Counted from the stretch's first letter, positions 18,119 through 27,868 are shown. The stretch is 64,000 nucleotides of DNA from Ferdinandcohnia sp047238305 (GCF_047238305.1 NZ_JBDFMO010000001.1:2418001-2482000); one strand, 5' to 3'. The notes: a model not told the origin generated them from the sequence alone. Numbers and translations are program-made.

Positions 18119-19092
18119 GCGAACTAGAATTTGAGAAACCAGTTGTCGAATTGAAAAAGAAGATTGCTGAGTTAAAAGAGTTTACAAGTGACTCGAATGT
18201 TGATCTTTCAGATGAAATTTCAAAACTTGAATCAAGACTTCAAAAACTTGAGAAGGACATCTATAGTCATTTAAAACCGTGGGATCGTGTCCAAATTGCT
18301 CGTCATCCTGAGAGACCTACAACCCTTGATTATATTGAGCGTATTTTTACAAACTTTTTCGAGTGTCACGGTGATCGCTTTTACGGCGACGATGCTGCCA
18401 TTGTTGCTGGGATTGCCAAATACCATGATTTACCAGTAACCGTCATTGGTCACCAACGTGGTAAGGATACGAAAGAAAATATTAAAAGAAACTTTGGTAT
18501 GCCACATCCTGAAGGATATCGGAAAGCACTTCGTTTAATGAAACAGGCCGAGAAATTTCGACGACCAATTATTTGCTTCATTGATACGAAGGGGGCATAT
18601 CCTGGTAAAGCGGCAGAAGAACGTGGACAAAGTGAGGCTATAGCAAAAAACCTATTTGAAATGGCAAGCTTAACTGTTCCCGTTATTTGTATCGTTATTG
18701 GAGAAGGCGGAAGTGGTGGAGCTCTTGCTTTAGGTGTTGGAAATCACATTCATATGCTTGAAAACTCAACATATTCTGTTATTTCTCCTGAAGGTGCAGC
18801 TGCGTTACTATGGAAAGATGCTGGACTTGCAAAAAAAGCCGCGGAGTCTATGAAAATTACTGCACCAGACTTAAAAGAACTTGGAATTGTAGATGAAATC
18901 ATTCCTGAAATTAGAGGTGGAGCTCATAAAGATGTTGCAGAGCAAGCCGCTTCTATTGATGCAGTTCTCTTAAAATCATTAAAAGAATTACGCAAATTAA
19001 ACAATGATGAGTTAATTCAGCAACGCTATCAGAAATATAAAAAGATAGGCCAATTTAAAATAGCTGAAGAAGACTTTATCGGAGTTCAGTAA
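18112..19092 (+). CDS. accA: Acetyl-CoA carboxylase carboxyltransferase alpha subunit
   Basis: The 326-residue partner of AccD in an alpha2-beta2 enzyme. An N-terminal helical region precedes the conserved carboxyltransferase core with GDDAAIVAGIA, GHQRGKDTKENI, IDTKGAYPG and GEGGSGGALALGVG. Start is TTG inside accD, after GGGGGTGCGG, so the subunits are translationally coupled. A weak hairpin follows before pfkA. Confidence 0.96.
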   Translation: MVGELEFEKPVVELKKKIAELKEFTSDSNVDLSDEISKLESRLQKLEKDIYSHLKPWDRVQIARHPERPTTLDYIERIFTNFFECHGDRFYGDDAAIVAGIAKYHDLPVTVIGHQRGKDTKENIKRNFGMPHPEGYRKALRLMKQAEKFRRPIICFIDTKGAYPGKAAEERGQSEAIAKNLFEMASLTVPVICIVIGEGGSGGALALGVGNHIHMLENSTYSVISPEGAAALLWKDAGLAKKAAESMKITAPDLKELGIVDEIIPEIRGGAHKDVAEQAASIDAVLLKSLKELRKLNNDELIQQRYQKYKKIGQFKIAEEDFIGVQ

Positions 19093-19096
19093 AAAG

Positions 19097-19136
19097 TTGA
19101 CGTGCGTCTAACACAAAGTGTAGAGCACGTTTTACT
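19097..19136 (+). terminator. Probable terminator of accDA
   Basis: Nested stem ACGTGC...ACAC-AAA-GTGT...GCACGT followed by TTTTACTTTGTTT. Confidence 0.55.
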
Positions 19137-19232
19137 TTGTTTAATTTTCAAAAAATGGATATGATTTTTTTGTAAGCACAATTTACGAATTTCCCCCCGC
19201 GTAAAATTCCTAATATTTTTTGACTTTTAAGC

Positions 19233-19270
19233 ACGTTTTCACACTTTTTTCTTTATTTAATACGTTTTCA
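19233..19270 (+). promoter_or_regulatory. Direct repeat ACGTTTTCA upstream of pfkA
   Basis: ACGTTTTCA occurs at 19233-19241 and 19262-19270, 29 bp apart. On the minus strand the second copy reads TGAAAACGTATTAA, 12 of 14 matches to the cre consensus. It may be a catabolite-control site, but this is only inference. Confidence 0.3.
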
Positions 19271-19376
19271 TAACTTGTTTTACTTATATATTAGTGTTAT
19301 TTTATACATATTGCGAAAGAATAGTAAAAGCAAATCGAAACTAGTTCACGATTATTTTTTACATAGAGGTGGAAAA

Positions 19377-20336
19377 ATGAAAAGAATAGGTGTTTTAACA
19401 AGTGGTGGGGATTCACCTGGTATGAACGCTGCGATTCGTGCTGTTGTTCGTAAAGCAATCTATCACGATGTTGAAGTATATGGAATTTATCAGGGATATG
19501 CAGGGCTTATAAGTGGACAGATTAAAAAATTAGAAATAGGCGATGTCGGTGATATCATTCATCGTGGTGGTACAATGCTTTATACAGCACGATGTTTGGA
19601 ATTCAAGACAGAAGAAGGTCGTAAACAAGGTATTGAACAACTCAACAAATTAGGGATTGAAGGCTTGGTTGTAATAGGCGGTGACGGTTCATACCGTGGT
19701 GCCCAAAAATTAACGGAACTTGGTTTTCCATGTGTGGGTGTTCCAGGTACAATTGACAATGACATCCCTGGTACTGATTTTACAATCGGTTTTGACACAG
19801 CACTAAATACAGTAATTGATGCAATTGATAAAATTAGGGATACAGCAACTTCTCATGAACGTACATATGTAATTGAAGTAATGGGTAGACATGCTGGGGA
19901 TCTTGCACTTTGGGCAGGATTAGCTGGCGGAGCTGAAACAATTTTAATTCCAGAAGCCGAACATGACATGAATGAAGTTGTTGCCAAGCTTAACCGTGGT
20001 CATGAACGTGGAAAGAAGCACAGTATTATTGTCGTAGCTGAAGGTGTCGGTAGTGGTGTAGAAATCGGGAAGAAAATCCAAGAAGCAACAAATTTTGAAA
20101 CAAGAGTAAGTGTGCTTGGACATATTCAACGAGGTGGTTCACCAACCGCAACAGACCGTGTTTTAGCTAGCCGTCTTGGAGCAAGAGCTGTTGAACTTTT
20201 GCTTGATGGAAAAGGTGGAAGAGCGGTCGGAATTCAGCAAAACCAATTAGTAGACCATGATATAATGGAAATTTTAGATCGTAAACATACAGTTGACGAA
20301 AAAATGTATAACCTAGCCCAAGAACTATCAATTTAA
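19377..20336 (+). CDS. pfkA: ATP-dependent 6-phosphofructokinase
   Basis: It commits fructose 6-phosphate to glycolysis and is allosteric (ADP, PEP). The 319-residue protein starts MKRIGVLTSGGDSPGMNAA, with the ATP loop; the catalytic aspartate is in PGTIDNDIPGTD and the substrate motif is MGRHAGDLAL. ATG 19377 after AGAGGTGG gives exactly the family length, so the upstream extension to 19275 is rejected. It forms a glycolytic operon with pyk, 78 bp downstream. Confidence 0.97.
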   Translation: MKRIGVLTSGGDSPGMNAAIRAVVRKAIYHDVEVYGIYQGYAGLISGQIKKLEIGDVGDIIHRGGTMLYTARCLEFKTEEGRKQGIEQLNKLGIEGLVVIGGDGSYRGAQKLTELGFPCVGVPGTIDNDIPGTDFTIGFDTALNTVIDAIDKIRDTATSHERTYVIEVMGRHAGDLALWAGLAGGAETILIPEAEHDMNEVVAKLNRGHERGKKHSIIVVAEGVGSGVEIGKKIQEATNFETRVSVLGHIQRGGSPTATDRVLASRLGARAVELLLDGKGGRAVGIQQNQLVDHDIMEILDRKHTVDEKMYNLAQELSI

Positions 20337-20414
20337 TAAAGACTTCGGTATAATTCACTGTGGAAGTTTTGGTAGTCGCTTTGAAAAAAAGCGATTATAG
20401 AGGAGGAAAATGTA

Positions 20415-22175
20415 ATGAGAAAAACAAAAATAGTATGTACGATAGGACCAGCAAGTGAAAGTATCGAAAAGCTTGTTGCTTTAGCAAAAGCTGGGATGAA
20501 TGTAGCAAGACTTAACTTTTCACATGGCGACTTTGAGGAACATGGTGCACGTATTAAAAATATTCGTGAAGCATCTAAAATAACTGGCAAGAATATTGCA
20601 ATATTATTAGATACTAAAGGACCAGAAATTCGTACAAATACAATGGAAAATGGTGCAATTGAATTAGTTGAAGGGTCAACTATAACTATTTCAATGGAAG
20701 AAGTTGTGGGTACACCGGAAAAATTCTCAATTACATATCCGGGACTTATTGAAGATGTTCATCCAGGGTCCAGAATTTTACTAGATGATGGATTAATCGG
20801 ACTAGAAGTAGTAGAAATTAATCATCAGCAACGTGAAATTCTAACAAAAGTATTAAATAGTGGAACATTAAAAAATAAAAAAGGTGTAAACGTACCGGGT
20901 GTTAGTGTAAACCTACCAGGTATTACTGAAAAAGATGCAAAGGATATTGTATTTGGTGTCCAACAAGATGTTGATTATATCGCAGCATCCTTCGTTCGTC
21001 GTGCATCAGATGTATTAGAAATTAGAGAATTATTGGAAGAAAATAACGGAAAGAACATTCAAATCATCCCTAAAATTGAAAACCAAGAGGGTGTCGATAA
21101 TATCGACGAAATCCTTGAAGTATCAGATGGTCTCATGGTAGCTCGTGGAGACCTAGGGGTTGAAATTCCTGCTGAGGAAGTACCACTCGTTCAAAAGGAT
21201 TTAATCAAGAAATGTAATGCAGCTGGTAAACCAGTCATTACAGCAACTCAAATGCTAGACTCTATGCAACGCAATCCTAGACCAACTCGTGCAGAAGCTA
21301 GTGACGTTGCGAATGCGATCTTCGATGGTACTGATGCAATCATGCTTTCAGGTGAAACTGCAGCTGGTTCATACCCGGTTGAGGCTGTTCAAACAATGCA
21401 TAATATTGCTTCCCGTGCTGAAAGTGCTTTAGTACATCGTGAAATCTTGTCTCAACGTAGTAAAATCTCTGGTACTACAATTACAGATGCGATTGGTCAG
21501 TCGGTAGCTCATACTGCACTTAACCTTGATGTTTCTGCGATTGTTACACCTACTGAAAGTGGACATACAGCAAGAATGATTTCAAAATACCGTCCAAAGG
21601 CACCAATTATTGCGGTAACGGCAAGTGAATCAACAACAAGAAAGCTTTCTCTTGTTTGGGGCGTATATCCACAAACAGGAAACGTAGCAAAATCTACTGA
21701 TGAAATGCTCGATAACTCCGTTGATGTTGCATTAGGAACCGGAATCATCAAACCTGGTGATTTAGTTGTCATTACAGCTGGTGTACCAGTTGGAGAGCGT
21801 GGAACAACTAACATCATGAAGATTCATGTTGTTGGCAACACCGTTGCAAATGGACAAGGAATCGGTAGAAAAACAGCTTTTGGAAAAGTAGTTGTCGCTC
21901 ATAATAGTGAAGAAGCAGCAGCAAAGATGTATGATGGAGCCATCCTTGTCACACCTGCAACTGACCGTGATATGGTAAAATACGTGGAGCAAGCTTCAGC
22001 GTTAATTACAGAAGAAGGCGGTCTAACTAGCCATGCGGCTGTAGTAGGATTAAGCATCGGAATTCCGGTTATTGTTGGTGTTGAAAAGGCAACAACACTA
22101 TTAAAGGATGGACAAGATATTACTGTTGATTCTGCTCGTGGCGTTATATATGAAGGACATGCAAATGTTTTATAA
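20415..22175 (+). CDS. pyk: Pyruvate kinase with C-terminal PEP-utiliser domain
   Basis: It makes pyruvate and ATP from phosphoenolpyruvate. The 586-residue protein has the barrel with IIPKIENQEGVDN and ATQMLDSMQRNPRPTRAE, followed by the allosteric domain. An extra C-terminal domain of about 110 residues carries the swivelling-His signature GGLTSHAAVVG, typical of Bacillus pyruvate kinases. The ATG follows AGAGGAGGAAAATGTA. It is the second gene of the pfkA operon. Confidence 0.97.
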   Translation: MRKTKIVCTIGPASESIEKLVALAKAGMNVARLNFSHGDFEEHGARIKNIREASKITGKNIAILLDTKGPEIRTNTMENGAIELVEGSTITISMEEVVGTPEKFSITYPGLIEDVHPGSRILLDDGLIGLEVVEINHQQREILTKVLNSGTLKNKKGVNVPGVSVNLPGITEKDAKDIVFGVQQDVDYIAASFVRRASDVLEIRELLEENNGKNIQIIPKIENQEGVDNIDEILEVSDGLMVARGDLGVEIPAEEVPLVQKDLIKKCNAAGKPVITATQMLDSMQRNPRPTRAEASDVANAIFDGTDAIMLSGETAAGSYPVEAVQTMHNIASRAESALVHREILSQRSKISGTTITDAIGQSVAHTALNLDVSAIVTPTESGHTARMISKYRPKAPIIAVTASESTTRKLSLVWGVYPQTGNVAKSTDEMLDNSVDVALGTGIIKPGDLVVITAGVPVGERGTTNIMKIHVVGNTVANGQGIGRKTAFGKVVVAHNSEEAAAKMYDGAILVTPATDRDMVKYVEQASALITEEGGLTSHAAVVGLSIGIPVIVGVEKATTLLKDGQDITVDSARGVIYEGHANVL

Positions 22176-22185
22176 GTTATAAGTA

Positions 22186-22213
22186 AGAGAAGGGAAACCT
22201 TCTCTTTTTTTTA
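22186..22213 (+). terminator. Terminator of pfkA-pyk
   Basis: AGAGAAGG-GAAA-CCTTCTCT stem then eight T residues. Confidence 0.9.
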
Positions 22214-22284
22214 TACGACTACTTTTTTAAGAACAGAAAACGTATAATAGAGGAAAAGCCTTCATGTCCCGAGGAGGATCTCAT

Positions 22285-22677
22285 ATGAGAATATTACTAG
22301 CATTAATTATTATTGTACCAACTCTTGAAATAAGTGTTCTTATTTTTTCAGGTAAGACGATTGGAATTCCATTTACTTTACTGTTAATCATTCTTACTGG
22401 AGTAATTGGTGCATGGCTTGCAAAAAAACAAGGGTTAGAAACGATTAGACGGGCAAGGCAACAAATGGACTTAGGGCAAGTGCCAGGGGAAGCGATAATG
22501 GATGGAATATGTATCTTAATTGGTGCTGTCTTGCTTTTAACTCCCGGCTACATTACTGATTTGGCAGGTTTACTACTGCTCCTTCCCGTAACCCGTAATT
22601 TCATTAAGCCGATTATTGCGAACTGGATCAATCGAAAAATAAATAGAGGTCATTTTACCGTTATACGTCGTTGGTAA
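22285..22677 (+). CDS. fxsA: FxsA family membrane protein
   Basis: Homologue of E. coli FxsA, whose overproduction relieves phage T7 exclusion by F; the B. subtilis counterpart is YtzA. The 130-residue protein has membrane segments at about 2-18, 24-42 and 70-95 and a basic tail ending HFTVIRRW. ATG 22285 after GAGGAGGATCTC is preferred over 22264. The function in bacilli is unknown. Confidence 0.85.
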   Translation: MRILLALIIIVPTLEISVLIFSGKTIGIPFTLLLIILTGVIGAWLAKKQGLETIRRARQQMDLGQVPGEAIMDGICILIGAVLLLTPGYITDLAGLLLLLPVTRNFIKPIIANWINRKINRGHFTVIRRW

Positions 22678-22681
22678 AGAA

Positions 22682-22712
22682 AAAGAAAAAGCCATTACAC
22701 GGCTTTTTCTTT
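22682..22712 (+). terminator. Bidirectional terminator, fxsA / ytvI
   Basis: AAAGAAAAAGCC-ATTACAC-GGCTTTTTCTTT, a 12-bp stem with A and T tracts on either side of two convergent genes. Confidence 0.85.
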
Positions 22713-23826
22713 AAGCTTCTTTTCCGATGATAAAATGCCAAACATCTTGAAATACACCTGTTGTATATAAGGTCTTAATAATTACTAGAATGACAGGTCC
22801 GATAATCAATCCGATGAAACCAAATAATTGAAACCCAACGAAAAGCGATATCAAGGTTGCCAAAGGATCTAGTCCAATACTTGATGAAATCACCTTTGGT
22901 TCCATTACTTGACGCTGGACAATGACAACAATATATAAAATTCCTAACCCGATTGCTAGTGGGACTTCCCCACTAAAAGCAGAGTAAATAATCCACGGAA
23001 CAAACACAAGTCCAGTACCTAAATATGGAAGAAGATCAACAAGTCCAATTAACAAGGCAATGGTAATTGCATAATCAACCCGTAACACCAATAATCCAAC
23101 CAATACGATTCCCGCAGTTATCGAAATCAAAGTAACTTGAGCTTTAATAAATCCAAATAATGCTTTCTTTAATTCTACAAAAATTGATTTTCCACTTGTT
23201 CTAGCTTTAACAGGGATGAACTTTCGCCCCATTATGATGAATTTATTCCAATCCTTGCTTATGAAGAATGTTGCTAGTAATGAAAATACAATAACGGTTG
23301 CTGCATTCGGTAACCACCCAAGAAATTTAGGAATATTTTCTAAGAATGCTTTTACAAACTCCCCGACATTTGTTGCAATGGTAGTACCTACATTGCTTAC
23401 GTTATCCATTATCGTTTGCTGTTGATCCTGCTCTAAATTATGGAACATGCTTGTTATTCTCTCATATAAAGGAATAATTTGACCAACTATTAAATCTTCA
23501 AAATAAACCACTAGCTTTTCAAAATGTTGTGGAACTTCTTTGGCTAAATAGTTTGCACCTGAAATAATTTCAGCTATTAATAGCGTTAGGAATCCTGTGA
23601 CAACACCAAATACAACGAGGATCCCTAAAAATACGGATAAACCTCGTGGCATCCTTCCTTTACGTTCTAAAAAATTGACAAGAGGATTAATAAGAAAAGC
23701 AATTAATAATGCGAAAATAAACGGATATGTAAGTTTAAATAGAAAATAAAACAATATGCAGCCAATGACTACTAAGGCAATAACCAAAAGAAATCGAAGA
23801 AAACTGTACACATAATGAATGTTCAA
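22711..23826 (-). CDS. ytvI: AI-2E family (YtvI) integral membrane protein
   Basis: The 371-residue protein of the PerM/AI-2E family has about eight membrane helices: two at the N-terminus, then a soluble segment of about 80 residues, then a C-terminal cluster. The family includes exporters and regulators of sporulation membrane processes; the substrate here is unknown. Start is TTG 23826, well spaced from GGGAGG. It lies convergent to fxsA and divergent from citZ. Confidence 0.88.
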   Translation of the reverse strand: MNIHYVYSFLRFLLVIALVVIGCILFYFLFKLTYPFIFALLIAFLINPLVNFLERKGRMPRGLSVFLGILVVFGVVTGFLTLLIAEIISGANYLAKEVPQHFEKLVVYFEDLIVGQIIPLYERITSMFHNLEQDQQQTIMDNVSNVGTTIATNVGEFVKAFLENIPKFLGWLPNAATVIVFSLLATFFISKDWNKFIIMGRKFIPVKARTSGKSIFVELKKALFGFIKAQVTLISITAGIVLVGLLVLRVDYAITIALLIGLVDLLPYLGTGLVFVPWIIYSAFSGEVPLAIGLGILYIVVIVQRQVMEPKVISSSIGLDPLATLISLFVGFQLFGFIGLIIGPVILVIIKTLYTTGVFQDVWHFIIGKEA

Positions 23827-24346
23827 ACTTTTTCCTCCCTAGGTAATTCTTACATCTTATTTTACAACCTCATAGAAAACTTTAAAAGTAAATACGAAGT
23901 AATGAATAATAAAGTTTCCAATTATGGAGAAAAAATTGGAAATATGATATTATACGTAAGAGCGAGAAAAAAATTTCGTGAAAAAACTGCAAAAAATAAA
24001 ATTAGCTATATCTGGAGATATATTGCTAATTTAGGTATTCGACTCTGTTAAATAGTAAAAGAGAAAAATATTTTTGCGTGATAATAGTTTATTAGGAAAA
24101 TTCGTCTCTTTTGATTCACAAAAGTCTGATTCTTTATTATAATAGAGTCGAGAGTTACAACTTTTCTACATAGCACTTGCTAATTCTCGTAATTGTCACA
24201 ATATTATTGCGATATTTGTGACATTGAATGTTTTATTTTAAAATGAAAGCATTTACTTCACGAAATGAGAGTATTTATCGCTTACTCTAAGTGATGTTTG
24301 GTTTTGAGCATGCGCTCAATTTACCTCTTGAGGGGGGTAGGGGAAT
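23827..24346 (+). promoter_or_regulatory. 520-bp ytvI-citZ intergenic region with citZ promoter
   Basis: There is no credible gene here; a 78-codon frame at 23815-24051 lacks a ribosome site and starts inside ytvI. A promoter can be read at TTCACA (24115-24120) - 17 bp - TATAAT (24138-24143), leaving an unusually long citZ leader of over 200 nt. The leader carries a cre site. Confidence 0.6.
24244..24257 (+). promoter_or_regulatory. cre site (CcpA) in the citZ leader
   Basis: TGAAAGCATTTACT matches 13 of 14 positions of the consensus TGWAARCGYTTWCW. It lies about 95 bp downstream of the predicted start point, so it would act as a roadblock or serve a second promoter. CcpA repression of citZ is established in B. 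subtilis. Confidence 0.7.
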
Positions 24347-24367
24347 ATGAAAAAAGGAGAGGGTCTT

Positions 24368-25486
24368 ATGACAGCAACAAAGGGACTTGAAGGAATTGTA
24401 GCTACTACTTCTTCAGTTAGTTCAATTATTGATGACACATTAACGTATGCAGGATTCGATATTGATGAATTAGCTGAAAATGCTAGTTTTGAAGAGGTTG
24501 TCTATCTACTATGGCATCGCAAACTTCCAAATAAAGAGGAGTTAGCTGAACTAAAGCTGCAGCTTGCTGATAATGCAAGTTTACCTCAAGAAGTATTAAA
24601 TCATTTCAAAACATATCCAATCGACAAAGTTCATCCAATGGCAGCTCTTCGCTCAGCAGTTTCACTATTAGGACTTTATGATGAAGAAGCAGATGTAATG
24701 GATCCAGAAGCAAATTATCGTAAGGCGATTCGTCTGCAAGCAAAATTACCTACAATTGTTACCGCTTTTTCTCGTGTGCGAAAAGGATTAGAGCCAGTTT
24801 CTCCACGCACAGATTTAAGCTTTGCAGGAAACTTCTTGTATATGCTAAGCGGCCAAGAGCCAAGTGAGATTGCAGAAGAAGCATTTAATAAAGCACTCGT
24901 TTTACATGCTGACCATGAACTTAATGCATCTACTTTCACGGCTCGTGTTTGCGTTGCAACTCTTTCCGATATTTATTCAGGTGTTACTGCTGCAATCGGG
25001 GCGTTAAAAGGTCCACTTCACGGTGGCGCAAATGAAGCAGTTATGAAAATGCTTACTGAAATCGGAGAAGTTGAAAACGTTGAACATTATATAAAAACAA
25101 AATTAGCTAATAAAGAAAAGATAATGGGATTCGGGCATAGAGTATACCGTAAAGGTGACCCACGTGCTAAGCACTTGAAAGCAATGTCTCAAAAGTTAAC
25201 AACCATCACCGGAGAACCAAAATGGTATGAGATGTCAACGAAAATTGAGAAGATTGTAACAAGTGAAAAACCATTACCACCAAATGTTGACTTCTACTCA
25301 GCATCTGTATACCATAGCTTAGGTATTGATCATGATTTATTTACTCCTATCTTTGCAGTAAGCCGTGTTTCAGGGTGGTTAGCTCATATTCTAGAGCAAT
25401 ATGAGAACAACCGTTTAATCCGTCCACGTGCTGAATATACGGGTCCTGGAATGCAAAAATACATTCCAATTGACCAAAGAGGTTAA
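24368..25486 (+). CDS. citZ: Citrate synthase
   Basis: It condenses acetyl-CoA and oxaloacetate, the entry step of the Krebs cycle. The 372-residue protein starts MTATKGLEGIVATTSSVSSI. Catalytic regions include LKGPLHGGANEAV, GFGHRVYRKGDPRAK and the late aspartate in NVDFYSASVYHSLG. ATG 24368 after AAAGGAGAGGG is favoured; an upstream ATG at 24347 also has a G-rich site but would add seven non-family residues. First gene of the citZ-icd-mdh cluster. Confidence 0.96.
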   Translation: MTATKGLEGIVATTSSVSSIIDDTLTYAGFDIDELAENASFEEVVYLLWHRKLPNKEELAELKLQLADNASLPQEVLNHFKTYPIDKVHPMAALRSAVSLLGLYDEEADVMDPEANYRKAIRLQAKLPTIVTAFSRVRKGLEPVSPRTDLSFAGNFLYMLSGQEPSEIAEEAFNKALVLHADHELNASTFTARVCVATLSDIYSGVTAAIGALKGPLHGGANEAVMKMLTEIGEVENVEHYIKTKLANKEKIMGFGHRVYRKGDPRAKHLKAMSQKLTTITGEPKWYEMSTKIEKIVTSEKPLPPNVDFYSASVYHSLGIDHDLFTPIFAVSRVSGWLAHILEQYENNRLIRPRAEYTGPGMQKYIPIDQRG

Positions 25487-25574
25487 TAAATCTATACAAT
25501 ATATAATAAAAGAGAAGTATTTCAGGAGAAAATTCTTCCTGAGATGCTTCTTAGAATTTTAGGAGGTAATACTA

Positions 25575-26843
25575 GTGGCAGGAGAAAAAATTACAGTATC
25601 AAATGGTGTACTAAACGTACCTAACAACCCAATTATTCCTTTTATTGAAGGTGATGGAACTGGTCCTGATATTTGGGCAGCAGCGTCACGTGTATTAGAA
25701 GCAGCAGTTGAAAAAGCCTACAATGGTGAAAAATCAATTGTTTGGAAAGAAGTATTAGCAGGGGAAAAAGCGTTTAATCAAACTGGCGAATGGTTACCAG
25801 AAGAAACATTAGATCTTATTCGTGAGTACATAATTGCTATTAAAGGACCTCTTACTACACCGGTTGGTGGTGGTATCCGTTCATTAAACGTTGCATTACG
25901 TCAAGAACTAGATTTATTCACATGTCTTCGTCCTGTTCGTTATTTTACAGGTGTACCTTCACCAGTTAAGCGTCCAGAAGATACAGATATGGTTATTTTC
26001 CGTGAAAACACAGAAGATATTTATGCTGGTATTGAATATGCACAAGGTTCTGAAGGTGTTCAAAAACTTATTAACTTCCTTCAAAATGAGCTAGGTGTTA
26101 ATAAAATCCGTTTCCCAGAAACTTCTGGAATTGGAATCAAGCCAGTTTCTGAGGAAGGTACAAAGCGTCTTGTACGTGCTGCGATCAACTATGCGATCGA
26201 GCAAGGCCGTAAGTCAGTAACACTTGTTCACAAAGGAAACATCATGAAGTTTACTGAAGGAGCATTTAAAAACTGGGGCTACGAGCTTGCTGAACAAGAA
26301 TTTGGCGATAAAGTATTTACTTGGGCACAATATGACCGCATCGTTGAAGAAGAAGGTAAAGATGCTGCGAATAAAGCTCAAGCAGACGCTGAAGCTGCAG
26401 GTAAGATTATTGTAAAAGATTCAATTGCGGATATCTTTTTACAACAGATCTTAACTCGTCCTCGTGAATTTGATGTTGTTGCAACCATGAACTTAAACGG
26501 TGATTACATTTCCGATGCATTAGCTGCACAAGTTGGTGGAATTGGAATTGCACCTGGAGCAAATATTAACTATGAAACTGGTCATGCAATTTTCGAAGCT
26601 ACACACGGAACTGCACCTAAATATGCTGGCTTAGACAAAGTTAACCCATCCTCTGTTCTTCTATCTGGTGTATTAATGCTTGAACACCTAGGTTGGAATG
26701 AAGCAGCAAGCCTAATCATGAATTCAATGGAAAAGACAATTGAATCTAAAGTGGTAACATATGACTTTGCACGTCTGATGGAAGGCGCAACAGAAGTTAA
26801 ATGTTCAGAGTTTGCTAATGAACTAATCAAAAACTTAGGCTAA
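25575..26843 (+). CDS. icd: Isocitrate dehydrogenase (NADP)
   Basis: It oxidatively decarboxylates isocitrate to 2-oxoglutarate. The 422-residue protein has the substrate loop GGGIRSLNVALRQELDLF, whose serine contacts isocitrate, MVIFRENTEDIYAGIEY, the adenine-binding HGTAPKYAG region and the metal aspartates in the NGDYISDALAAQVGG stretch. Start is GTG after TTAGGAGGTAATACTA. It lies 88 bp after citZ in the same direction. Confidence 0.97.
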   Translation: MAGEKITVSNGVLNVPNNPIIPFIEGDGTGPDIWAAASRVLEAAVEKAYNGEKSIVWKEVLAGEKAFNQTGEWLPEETLDLIREYIIAIKGPLTTPVGGGIRSLNVALRQELDLFTCLRPVRYFTGVPSPVKRPEDTDMVIFRENTEDIYAGIEYAQGSEGVQKLINFLQNELGVNKIRFPETSGIGIKPVSEEGTKRLVRAAINYAIEQGRKSVTLVHKGNIMKFTEGAFKNWGYELAEQEFGDKVFTWAQYDRIVEEEGKDAANKAQADAEAAGKIIVKDSIADIFLQQILTRPREFDVVATMNLNGDYISDALAAQVGGIGIAPGANINYETGHAIFEATHGTAPKYAGLDKVNPSSVLLSGVLMLEHLGWNEAASLIMNSMEKTIESKVVTYDFARLMEGATEVKCSEFANELIKNLG

Positions 26844-26853
26844 TCATAAATAT

Positions 26854-26898
26854 AAGTAACTACCCTGAAGAATGAAGTTTATCTAAGGGTAGTTACTT
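26854..26898 (+). promoter_or_regulatory. 13-bp hairpin between icd and mdh
   Basis: AAGTAACTACCCT (26854-26866) pairs perfectly with AGGGTAGTTACTT (26886-26898) across a 19-nt loop. No T-run of terminator type follows at once. It may stabilise the citZ-icd transcript or reduce read-through into mdh. Confidence 0.6.
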
Positions 26899-26926
26899 AC
26901 TTTCGTATGAATAGGGAGGATATATA

Positions 26927-27868
26927 ATGAGTCAATTCAAACGCAAAAAAATCTCTGTAATAGGTAGTGGATTTACTGGTGCAACAACAGCTTTTCTACT
27001 GGCTCAAAAGGAATTAGGAGACGTCGTTTTAGTTGATATTCCACAAATGGAGAACCCCACTAAAGGGAAAGCTCTAGATATGTTGGAAGCAAGTCCTGTT
27101 CAAGGGTTTGATGCAAACATTACTGGAACGGCAAATTATGAGGATACAGCTGATTCTGATATAGTAGTAATTACAGCCGGAATTGCTCGTAAACCTGGTA
27201 TGAGTCGTGATGACCTTGTTCAAACAAACCAAAAAATCATGAAAAGTGTTGCCCAGGAAATTGTAAAACATTCTCCAGACAGTTATATCATTGTATTAAC
27301 AAACCCGGTTGACGCTATGACATATACAGTGTTCAAGGAATCTGGTTTCCCGAAAAATCGTGTTATTGGCCAATCAGGCGTACTCGATACCGCTAGATTC
27401 CGTACATTTATTGCCCAGGAACTAAATTTATCAGTAAAAGACATTACTGGATTTGTCCTAGGTGGTCATGGTGATGACATGGTGCCGCTTGTTCGTTACT
27501 CCTATGCAGGAGGTATTCCACTCGAAACTTTAATTCCAAAAGATCGTTTAGACGCTATCGTTGAACGTACACGTAAAGGTGGCGGTGAAATTGTCAACCT
27601 ATTAGGAAATGGAAGTGCATATTATGCACCAGCAGCTTCCTTAGTGGAAATGGTTGAAGCAATTTTAAAAGACCAGCGTCGTGTCCTACCTGCAATTGCA
27701 TATCTCGAAGGTGAATATGGCTTTACCGGGATTTACCTTGGAGTTCCAACAATTCTAGGTGCTAATGGCATTGAAAAAATCATTGAACTTGAACTAACAG
27801 AGAAGGAAAAAGCAGAACTTGCAAAATCTGCGGATTCCGTAAAAAACGTCATGAATATCCTAGCCTAA
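26927..27868 (+). CDS. mdh: Malate dehydrogenase
   Basis: NAD-dependent oxidation of malate to oxaloacetate, closing the cycle with CitZ and Icd. The 313-residue LDH-like protein shows the dinucleotide motif VIGSGFTGATTAF, the arginine-rich mobile loop ARKPGMSRDDL, VLTNPVDAMTY and the catalytic histidine in VLGGHGDDMVP. The ATG follows AGGGAGGATATATA. The terminator after it ends the cluster. Confidence 0.97.
   Translation: MSQFKRKKISVIGSGFTGATTAFLLAQKELGDVVLVDIPQMENPTKGKALDMLEASPVQGFDANITGTANYEDTADSDIVVITAGIARKPGMSRDDLVQTNQKIMKSVAQEIVKHSPDSYIIVLTNPVDAMTYTVFKESGFPKNRVIGQSGVLDTARFRTFIAQELNLSVKDITGFVLGGHGDDMVPLVRYSYAGGIPLETLIPKDRLDAIVERTRKGGGEIVNLLGNGSAYYAPAASLVEMVEAILKDQRRVLPAIAYLEGEYGFTGIYLGVPTILGANGIEKIIELELTEKEKAELAKSADSVKNVMNILA

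Noticed and set aside
23815..24051. 78-codon frame upstream of citZ
   Set aside because: It starts inside ytvI, has no ribosome site, and its product has no recognisable features; the region reads as promoter and leader.
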